Positions 58,247 through 64,000 of a stretch of 64,000 nucleotides of DNA are shown here, piece after piece. This stretch comes from Paenibacillus sp. N3.4. GTDB lineage: Bacteria > Bacillota > Bacilli > Paenibacillales > NBRC-103111. Made by a program: the position numbers and the translations under genes. A model generated the notes under the pieces. The model did not search any database and was not told the origin of the DNA. It worked only from the letters and a program-made list of their open reading frames with translations. The stretch lies in assembly GCF_008017805.1 (NCBI RefSeq), contig NZ_VRTT01000020.1, positions 1 through 64,000 on the forward strand. Reading direction: 5' to 3'. How positions within the stretch are numbered: the stretch's first letter is position 1; the number at the start of each line of letters is the position of its first letter.

Positions 58247-58934
58247 AATTTTTCAGTGGGGGTGGAAATTCCCTTCTCCGCTGCAAACATTCCAAGCTTT
58301 TTATGATGGTTTCGCTCATGGACATCTTCTTAGCGCTATAGGCGCAAGTCTTCGCCGTTTGCTCATTTCATTTATTATATCGATCGGTCTGGGAACGATA
58401 CTGGGTTATTTGTTTGCGCGATATCGTTTTTTTGATGAAACCTTTGGTTTTGTGGTTGTGGCGCTGCAAACAGTACCAAGCATTGCGTGGCTGCCTTTTG
58501 CCATCATTTGGTTCGGCTTGAATGATACCTCAGTTATCTTCATAACGACGATTGGCGCCACATGGACGATGTCCATGGCGAGCCGAACAGGTATTTTGAA
58601 CATATCGCCACTTCATCTGCGAGCCGCCCAAATGCTCGGGACAGGCAGTGGATACCGCTTATTCTTTCAAGTTCAGCTGCCTGCTGCATTTCCTCATTGG
58701 ATCACCGGCATTCGAGTGGCCTGGGCATTCGCTTGGCGAGCCCTTGTCGCTGGCGAGCTGATTGCCAAAGGAGTTGGCCTTGGTCAAATGCTGCAAGATG
58801 GACGCGGCCTAGGGGATACGGCTTCCATTCTGTGCGTTGTTATCATAATCGCGGTTATTGGCACGATATCGGATCATTTCTGTTTTAAACAATTGGAAGA
58901 CAAGATTGTGCTTCGTTTTCAGCTTAAAAAATGA
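58179..58934 (+). CDS. ABC transporter permease, SsuC/TauC type
   Basis: A 251-residue inner-membrane permease with about six helices. The EAA-like loop reads RAAQMLGTGSGYRLFFQVQLPAAFPHW and the segment LKLPAAFPHW-type contact with the ATPase (part only). ATG 58179 lies eight bases after GAGGAG, within the end of the ATPase gene (overlap of 68 bases). It forms the channel for sulfonate-like substrates. Confidence 0.9.
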   Translation: MHTALRRTLFLIALLIVWELGFRIFQWGWKFPSPLQTFQAFYDGFAHGHLLSAIGASLRRLLISFIISIGLGTILGYLFARYRFFDETFGFVVVALQTVPSIAWLPFAIIWFGLNDTSVIFITTIGATWTMSMASRTGILNISPLHLRAAQMLGTGSGYRLFFQVQLPAAFPHWITGIRVAWAFAWRALVAGELIAKGVGLGQMLQDGRGLGDTASILCVVIIIAVIGTISDHFCFKQLEDKIVLRFQLKK

Positions 58935-58944
58935 ATGAGGAATA

Positions 58945-59060
58945 ACGAAGTCAGTTTTCTGACGAAAACTCTAGGATTATGCTTACGAAGTCAGTTTTCT
59001 GACGAAAACTCTGAGATTATGCTTACGAAGTCAGTTTTCTAAAGAAAACTCTAGGAGGAT
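58945..59060 (+). repeat. Three tandem 40-bp repeats, each with an AGTTTTC/GAAAACT hairpin
   Basis: ACGAAGTCAGTTTTC starts at 58945, 58985 and 59025, a period of exactly 40. Each unit forms AGTTTTC-4nt-GAAAACT. The first two could instead pair GTCAG-TTTT-CTGAC; the third has a changed loop (TAAA), which keeps the long stem but loses the alternative one. The last copy ends at the RBS (CTAGGAGG) of the substrate-binding gene. The position between permease and binding-protein genes suggests mRNA stabilisation or attenuation. Confidence 0.9.
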
Positions 59061-59065
59061 TACAT

Positions 59066-60094
59066 ATGAAAAAGATCGGGTTGGTTTTAAGTTTAGCTAT
59101 TATTGCATCGTTGGCTTTATCCGCTTGCGGTCAGAGTAAAGACACGGCTTCCATAGAAGCGAGCACAACGGTGAAGATTGGTATTCTCAAAAATGTTACG
59201 CATGCTCCGGGTTTCGTGGCGTTGCAAAATAATTACTTTCAACAAGCGTTCGGGAAAAATGCCAAAATTGAAGTGACTGCTTTCGATAACGGGGCGGACT
59301 TCGCCACCGCAATCGCAACGGATCAACTTGACATTGGTTATGTCGGACCAGGTCCTGTGATCAATCAATATTTGAAAAGTAAAAATATTCGAGTCATAGC
59401 CGGTGCCAATAATGGCGGAGCTGTTTTGGTAGCTCGCAAGGATGCTGGCATTAAATCCGTGAAAGATCTTGTCGGCAAAACGGTAGCCGTCGCAGCTAAA
59501 GGCGGAACACCTGATCTTTCGCTTCGGTTGCTTCTCAAACAAGAAGGACTGAAAGTATCCACAGATACTTCCGGAGTACAAATTGTGACCCGAGCCCCGG
59601 CGGATACGCTCGTTGCTATGCGCCAGAAAGAGGTGGATGCCACGTTAATCGCAGAACCCTGGGGCACCCAAATGATTCAGGAAGGAACAGGCACCATCTT
59701 AGTTGATTGGAACAAAATCCCCCCTAAAGACGGCAATTATCCGTTAACCATTTTAGTTGCCAGCGATAAGTTTATAAAAGAACACAGGGATTTAGCCAAA
59801 AAAGCGGTCAAAGCGAACAAGCAAGGCATTGATTTTATTCAGCAAAACCCGACCAAGGCCTATGAATTGATCAGTGATGAGCTGAAGCAATTAACCGGTA
59901 AAGGGATGGAGCCTACGCTTATTAAAGCCGCTATCGATCATTTGAAATTAACCCAAGATATTTCACTGGATGATATAAATGAGCAGGCAAAAGCTTCTTT
60001 TGACTCCGGGTATTTGAAAGTAAAGGCGGAAGAGTTGGATTTCTCCAAGTTTCTCGACTTATCTCTATTAGATGAAGTGAAAAAAGAAAAATAA
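59066..60094 (+). CDS. Sulfonate-type ABC transporter substrate-binding lipoprotein
   Basis: A 342-residue lipoprotein. Signal peptide with lipobox LSAC (Cys21) precedes an SsuA/TauA-fold domain: VKIGILKNVTHAPGFVALQN, DIGYVGPGPVINQY and LIAEPWGTQM. These binding proteins bring alkanesulfonates, taurine or nitrate to the permease; the ligand is not readable. It follows the hairpin repeats and AGGAGG. Being last of the transporter genes, its level may be raised by those repeats. Confidence 0.92.
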   Translation: MKKIGLVLSLAIIASLALSACGQSKDTASIEASTTVKIGILKNVTHAPGFVALQNNYFQQAFGKNAKIEVTAFDNGADFATAIATDQLDIGYVGPGPVINQYLKSKNIRVIAGANNGGAVLVARKDAGIKSVKDLVGKTVAVAAKGGTPDLSLRLLLKQEGLKVSTDTSGVQIVTRAPADTLVAMRQKEVDATLIAEPWGTQMIQEGTGTILVDWNKIPPKDGNYPLTILVASDKFIKEHRDLAKKAVKANKQGIDFIQQNPTKAYELISDELKQLTGKGMEPTLIKAAIDHLKLTQDISLDDINEQAKASFDSGYLKVKAEELDFSKFLDLSLLDEVKKEK

Positions 60095-60121
60095 GATTCA
60101 ATCCATAAGGAGGCCATTCAT

Positions 60122-61042
60122 TTGTTTATACAACCACAAGAAAACCTTTTGCCGGACTTTCATGAGCACCTCAAAGTAGTGATTCTTGGCACGGGAACAC
60201 CAAGGGCCTTTTATGGAAGAGCCAAAGCAGGCGTGGCCGTACTCGCAGGAGACAAGGCGTTCCTGTTTGATTGCGGCGGCGCAACGGTTGACCAACTGAT
60301 TCGAACAGGGGTTATGCCGCAGCGCATATCGGATGTCTTTTTTACCCATCATCATAGTGATCATAATTCTGGATTCTTTGATGTGTTCATTACGAGCTGG
60401 CGCACGCATGTGATTGCTGATCGGGTTTTTGAAGGGCGAAATGTCCCAATGAACGTATATGGACCTACAACGACGAAAGCGATTATCGGTAAAATGAGAG
60501 AGGGCTTTGATTTTGATGTCAACCTTCGTGTTACTTATAATGTTTCAGCCGGTGAGGGGGCTAACATTAACTATTTTGAGAACAATGAAGGTGTTGTTTA
60601 TGACCGAGATGGGGTCGTTATTACTGCATTTGAGGTGGATCATCGACCGGTTGCCCCGGCTTTGGCTTATAAAATCGCGTATAATGGTAAATCTGTCGTT
60701 ATTTCCGGTGATACGATCCCTGTGGATAAAATGGTTGAATATAGTAAAGGGATTGATTTACTTATTCATGAATCTTATAACAAAACCTGGTTGGACGCGC
60801 TCATTGCGAAGTTTCCGGAGCAAACGGTTGGCCTTTCCAATCCGGCTAAGTATCATTCAACTACGCTTGAAGTAGCGGAAATCGCTCGCCAAGCAGGGGT
60901 TCCTCATCTAGTGCTTACCCACCATATTCCAGCACCAGCTGCGAATGAGGAAGCGGAAGCGGCATACACGGAAGGCATGCGTGATATCTTTGCAGGTAGA
61001 ATAACGATGGCCAGAGATTTAATGGCATTTGAACTTGTATAA
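60122..61042 (+). CDS. MBL-fold metallohydrolase (arylsulfatase/RNase Z-like)
   Basis: A 306-residue metallo-beta-lactamase-fold protein: ILGTGTPRAFYGRA, metal motif FFTHHHSDHNSGF (~75-85), a flexible insertion, GDTIPVD and LTHHIPAP. The layout resembles the RNase Z / AtsA arylsulfatase group. Next to a sulfonate-type importer, an organosulfate hydrolase role is plausible but unproved. TTG 60122 has AAGGAGG nine bases upstream. Likely last gene of the operon. Confidence 0.85.
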   Translation: MFIQPQENLLPDFHEHLKVVILGTGTPRAFYGRAKAGVAVLAGDKAFLFDCGGATVDQLIRTGVMPQRISDVFFTHHHSDHNSGFFDVFITSWRTHVIADRVFEGRNVPMNVYGPTTTKAIIGKMREGFDFDVNLRVTYNVSAGEGANINYFENNEGVVYDRDGVVITAFEVDHRPVAPALAYKIAYNGKSVVISGDTIPVDKMVEYSKGIDLLIHESYNKTWLDALIAKFPEQTVGLSNPAKYHSTTLEVAEIARQAGVPHLVLTHHIPAPAANEEAEAAYTEGMRDIFAGRITMARDLMAFELV

Positions 61043-61071
61043 ATATGGCTTTCCTCGACATGGTCGGGGAA

Positions 61072-61321
61072 GAAGCATCCCAAGCGTGCTGCCACTTTTC
61101 GCATCAATAAGCAGGTTTTTCGTGCTTACAGAGCCATCGGCGGTCACCATGTCCTCTGTAACGCTGAAAAACCGAGTTACAAGTGAAGCATCCCAAGCGT
61201 GCTGCCACTTTTGGCATCAATAAGCAGGTTTTTCGTGCTTACAGAGCCATCGGCGGTCACCATGTCCACTGTAACGCTGAAAAACCGTGTTACAAGTGAA
61301 GCATCCCAAGCGTGCTACCCC
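61072..61321. repeat. 113-bp tandem repeat, about 2.2 copies
   Basis: Units start at 61072, 61185 and 61298 (third incomplete) and begin GAAGCATCCCAAGCGTGCTG. Copies differ at only a few bases. Each has GTAAC...GTTAC hairpin-forming arms and a GCTTACAGAG motif. No ORF spans it. Related motifs occur at 113-165 in reverse orientation. Confidence 0.92.
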
Positions 61322-61361
61322 TTTTTTGCAATTTTTCCACCGCTATCCGATCTAACTAACG

Positions 61362-61412
61362 CGACCACCTAAAAATCCTAATCCACATTGATTAGGGTTT
61401 TTAGTGTGGTCG
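61362..61412. terminator. Long bidirectional hairpin/terminator
   Basis: CGACCAC...GTGGTCG and the inner CTAAAAATCCTAATC...GATTAGGGTTTTTAG make a ~22-bp stem with few mismatches. It lies between the metallohydrolase and the convergent gene at 61431. Confidence 0.85.
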
Positions 61413-61430
61413 ATCAACTGCACATTTCAG

Positions 61431-61829
61431 TTAATCCAATTTCTCCAGATGCCCATGATTGTGGCGAAGCAGGCTGACGGCTTCTGAATAATCGGCTTCT
61501 TTAACTTTTGCCGAAAGCACATAGTGAAGATCTTTGAGATCTTCTTCTTTAAATTCATCGGTATACGCAGGATCATGGATGGATACGTCATCTCCTAACA
61601 GTGAAGCAACAGCCCCATAGCTGCCAACAATACCGACCCCATTGTTAATACCTGATCCTCCCACTGAACCAGCGCCAGCTATTAGCGGGATAAGCAGACG
61701 TCCTTCGCCTGAGTAGCCTGCTTCAAGACTGCCCACCTCCAACAATTCGGGGTCATATTTCAATAGTGAAATTCTTGCGTCCTCCGCTTCATTTTCAGTA
61801 TGGAAATAAGCTTGTATCATTTTACTCAT
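61431..61829 (-). CDS. Hypothetical protein, 132 residues, glycine-rich centre
   Basis: Opens MSKMIQAYFHTENEAEDARIS and has a glycine/hydrophobic centre (IPLIAGAGSVGGSG), ending in a helix. The centre could be membrane-associated or a loop; the N-terminal AYFHTENEAEDAR is rather like general-stress proteins of the YflT/17M type, but this is a weak likeness. Two adjacent ATGs (61832, 61829); the second has AGGAGTG about eight bases upstream. Transcribed alone. Confidence 0.65.
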   Translation of the reverse strand: MSKMIQAYFHTENEAEDARISLLKYDPELLEVGSLEAGYSGEGRLLIPLIAGAGSVGGSGINNGVGIVGSYGAVASLLGDDVSIHDPAYTDEFKEEDLKDLHYVLSAKVKEADYSEAVSLLRHNHGHLEKLD

Positions 61830-62050
61830 CATAGATCACTCCTTCAATAGTTATAGTAGGTTGTGCTTATCTTATGCTTACCCAAAAGAACGAAAATCGA
61901 AGCAGGAGAGTCGGAGATAGGGAAGCCCATCTTATTTTCAAAATGAATTAAACTTAGCTGATTAATCGGGATGGTTGGTATTGATTTGGAAAGTGTCTCG
62001 CATTATAAGCGCAAATATAGAGAGGGATTAATATAATTGATTGGACATTT

Positions 62051-62087
62051 CCTCTACTTTAATTCAAAATAGAATTAAGTGCAGAGG
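62051..62087 (+). promoter_or_regulatory. Hairpin that could mask the chromate-transporter RBS
   Basis: TTAATTC (62059-62065) pairs perfectly with GAATTAA (62072-62078) around AAAATA, and the outer CCTCT (62051-62055) can pair AGAGG (62083-62087), part of the AGAGGAGG RBS (62083-62090). Opening the stem would free the RBS. A translational switch is an inference. Confidence 0.5.
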
Positions 62088-62099
62088 AGGTCAACCATC

Positions 62100-62744
62100 A
62101 TGCGAACTATAAATGTAAAAAAAATACTATCTATTTTCTGGACTTTCCTTCAAATCAGCCCACTGACCTTCGGTGGCGGCTATGCGATGATTCCAGCTAT
62201 TGAAAGAGAAGTCCTTACTTCAAAAAAATGGATGTCTGAGGAAGAGATGTCTGAGGTGCTCGCCATCGCTAGTGCTGCTCCCGGTGGAGTGGGCGTCAAT
62301 GTATCCGCCATGGTAGGTTATCGGATTACTGGAATTTGGGGAGCAATAGCAGCCGTCATCGGCATAACGCTTCCTACATTTTTCATTGTTATCTTACTAA
62401 GTATCGTTTACTCTTATCTCCAAGATTATCCGAAAATGCAAGCAATTATGAAAGGGATCCATGCCGGAATTGTAGGACTTATTGTCGCTGCTGCCTATAG
62501 AATGGCTAAATCATCAATTATTGATAAATTGACGTTACTTGCTGCTGTTTGCACGGTTATCGTTCTTATCGTTGTTCCTATACATCCAATCTTTGTGATT
62601 ATTTTTGGTTTAGTGCTTGGTGTTGCCGTTGTCTTCCTGAAAGAAAGGTTGGGGATGCCTAGCCCGCTTGAGAGATCAGAAGCCAAGGTTCACGGTGCTA
62701 ATCGTTACGCTTCGTCTGATTACTTCATGGCTGACGGCATTTAA
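62100..62744 (+). CDS. chrA: Chromate transporter subunit, short-chain CHR (first)
   Basis: A 214-residue CHR-domain membrane protein with about six helices: LTFGGGYAMIPAIEREVL (N-terminal CHR motif) and AAPGGVGVNVSAMVGYR. Short-chain chromate transporters work as a pair of separately encoded homologues forming one efflux unit. AGAGGAGG gives an excellent RBS at nine bases. The charged C-terminal ~35 residues are extra compared with the next gene's product. Confidence 0.9.
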   Translation: MRTINVKKILSIFWTFLQISPLTFGGGYAMIPAIEREVLTSKKWMSEEEMSEVLAIASAAPGGVGVNVSAMVGYRITGIWGAIAAVIGITLPTFFIVILLSIVYSYLQDYPKMQAIMKGIHAGIVGLIVAAAYRMAKSSIIDKLTLLAAVCTVIVLIVVPIHPIFVIIFGLVLGVAVVFLKERLGMPSPLERSEAKVHGANRYASSDYFMADGI

Positions 62745-62764
62745 GAGATGAGGTGTTCAATCCA

Positions 62765-63307
62765 ATGCTTTTTAGTCTGTTTCTAACATTTTTGAAGATC
62801 GGTTTCATTTCTTTTGGCGGTGGATATGCGATGATTCCTGTCATTCAGCGGGAAGTGGATATTCACCAGTGGATGTCGGCCGATGATTTTAATGAGATTG
62901 TTACATTGGCAGGCACCGGACCGGGACCTATCGCAACGAATTGTGCAACATTGATAGGCTTGCAAACCTCCGGAGTGACCGGAGCCATAGCTGCCACATT
63001 AGGAATGGTTCTTCCGTCGCTATTACTGATCATTCTTTTAGCTGCTTTCTTATATAAGTGGCATTCGAATAAATGGTTTAAATCTTCTTTTTATGGTTTG
63101 AAGCCAATCGTGACCGGATTTATTATTTTCGCCGCCATTCACTTTGGTTGGTCTGGCCTTGGTGATGTTGGTTTTCATATTTCTTGGCATCAAATTGCAA
63201 TGATTCTGATTGCCGTTGGGGCATTTACAAGTATCATTAAATACAAGCTGCACCCTTTTTTCGTCATCGTATTAGCAGGGGGCATGGGAATTGTTTTTTT
63301 TCAATAA
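62765..63307 (+). CDS. chrA: Chromate transporter subunit, short-chain CHR (second)
   Basis: A 180-residue CHR-domain protein: FISFGGGYAMIPVIQREV, AGTGPGPIATNCATLIG, paralogous to the previous gene. Start ATG 62765 lies 21 bases after the upstream stop (GTG 62753 is an alternative). The two form a chromate efflux pair; substrate specificity is assumed from family. Confidence 0.9.
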   Translation: MLFSLFLTFLKIGFISFGGGYAMIPVIQREVDIHQWMSADDFNEIVTLAGTGPGPIATNCATLIGLQTSGVTGAIAATLGMVLPSLLLIILLAAFLYKWHSNKWFKSSFYGLKPIVTGFIIFAAIHFGWSGLGDVGFHISWHQIAMILIAVGAFTSIIKYKLHPFFVIVLAGGMGIVFFQ

Positions 63308-63324
63308 CCATAAATGAATCCGTA

Positions 63325-63360
63325 TCCTTTATTCCTTTTGACAGGGGGTAAAGGTTTTTT
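63325..63360 (+). terminator. Weak terminator after the chromate genes
   Basis: CCTTTA...TAAAGG pairs around a 13-base loop and T7 follows. Confidence 0.45.
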
Positions 63361-63493
63361 TATTTATTGTGTATGATTAATAGGGAAAGTTGATAAAAAA
63401 TTTTTTTTGTGCTATAAACAATATTATATTTCAAAAATTTGTTATATAATATACAGTATATAATTAATAGTACACATTATTTAGGAGGGAATC

Positions 63494-64000
63494 ATCATCG
63501 AGCTAACATCTCGCCAGATGGAAATTATCGAACTCGTTAGTAAACATGCGCCTATAACGGGTGAGCGTATTGCTGAGCTTTTGGGAATAAGCCGCCCGAC
63601 GATCCGTTCTGATCTTGCTGTATTGGTCATGCTTCGGCATATTGATGCCAAACCAAAGGTTGGTTATTTCCTAGGTAAGGCTGCATTACAGATAGATTCA
63701 CCTTTCAAGCATGTAGAAGCTATGAAAGTGAACGATGTAATGGGAATACCTGTTGTTCTAAGGGAAACAGTTAACGTAAGTGATGCTGTTGTTACTCTTT
63801 TCCTCGAAAATGTAGGTTCTCTACTCATCGTGAATAGTCAGGGAGCATTAGTCGGAATTGTTTCTCGTAAGGATTTACTTAAAGTCACGTTGGGTCAAGC
63901 TACAGCTTCCTCGATGCCAGTATCCTTGGTCATGACCCGACATCCCAACATCGTGACAGTTACCCCGGAGGATAGCGTGTTGGAGGCTGCACGGAAAATG
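63494..64000 (+). CDS. CcpN-like transcriptional repressor (HTH plus CBS domains), partial
   Basis: Runs off the right edge. The N-terminal HTH reads TSRQMEIIELVSKHAPITGE, then LGISRPTIRSDLAVLV and GYFLGK, followed by CBS domains (VNDVMGIPVVLRET..., MTRHPNIVTVTPEDSV). This is the layout of the gluconeogenesis repressor CcpN. The ribosome site AGGAGG (63483-63488) is followed only by ATC codons at 63491, 63494 and 63497 in the reading frame; the upstream in-frame codon is TAG, and the first ATG is 63518, within the HTH. An AUC start is therefore proposed; start coordinate approximate. Confidence 0.85.
   Translation, partial: MIELTSRQMEIIELVSKHAPITGERIAELLGISRPTIRSDLAVLVMLRHIDAKPKVGYFLGKAALQIDSPFKHVEAMKVNDVMGIPVVLRETVNVSDAVVTLFLENVGSLLIVNSQGALVGIVSRKDLLKVTLGQATASSMPVSLVMTRHPNIVTVTPEDSVLEAARKM

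Larger units (their letters stand above)
61043..61430. other. Intergenic region with tandem repeats and terminator
   Basis: 388 bases without an ORF of coding quality, holding the 113-bp repeats (61072-61321) and a long terminator (61362-61412). Confidence 0.7.

Noticed and set aside
61072..61321. Possible CRISPR
   Set aside because: The 113-bp units are tandem with no variable spacers and no cas gene nearby.

Overview
The window looks like chromosome of a low-to-mid GC, spore-forming Firmicute of the Paenibacillus group. Evidence: a gerA-type germinant receptor operon, purine-rich AGGAGG ribosome binding sites, abundant TTG/GTG starts, AraC-controlled carbohydrate genes and a large exopolysaccharide (EPS) locus. 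No rRNA, tRNA, transposase, phage gene or CRISPR array was seen.

Layout. 1-4 kb: a metallo-beta-lactamase-fold hydrolase whose 3' end is duplicated, then an operon of glycosyltransferase, PlsY-like acyltransferase and nitronate monooxygenase-like flavoprotein. 4-8.1 kb: a ger operon (A, C, small D-like membrane protein, B). 8.2-15.5 kb: an acetyltransferase fused to a helical domain, an AraC regulator, a tiny ORF, a secreted PL8 polysaccharide lyase with cohesin and dockerin modules, and a beta-hydroxyacid dehydrogenase. 15.9-18.3 kb: a NarL-type two-component pair. 18.6-34.7 kb: a 15-gene Wzx/Wzy-type EPS cluster (chain-length regulator, BY-kinase-like ATPase, GalU, priming transferase, five or six glycosyltransferases, two polymerase/ligase-like proteins, flippase, Ugd, ManC), followed at 34.9-39.1 kb by a secreted GH26 mannanase-like enzyme and a second modular glycosidase. 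Sugar-nucleotide genes imply a polymer containing glucose, glucuronic acid and mannose; the layout resembles Paenibacillus heteropolysaccharide clusters. 39.2-53 kb: greA, a PNPOx-like protein, a PAS hybrid kinase, AraC plus LacZ, a DMT transporter, and a 7TMR-DISM double-kinase sensor with a BTAD response regulator. 53-64 kb: an MFS relic, a pentapeptide/PadR pair, catalase, a Crp/Fnr-sulfonate ABC-MBL hydrolase operon, 113-bp tandem repeats, a two-gene chromate transporter and the start of a CcpN-like repressor.

The most striking global feature is that at least six, and probably nine, genes are interrupted or mis-started by single-base changes, nearly all in short homopolymers and all but one a missing base. 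That is what homopolymer sequencing error would produce, although slippage or decay cannot be excluded from sequence alone. Other points of interest are a triplicated 40-bp hairpin repeat in front of the substrate-binding protein gene, a hairpin that could mask the ribosome binding site of the chromate transporter, apparent AUC/AUU starts, and a repeat family shared by both ends of the window. I did not find a clearly new defence or mobile system; the less usual biology lies in the fused and multi-domain proteins and the leader structures.
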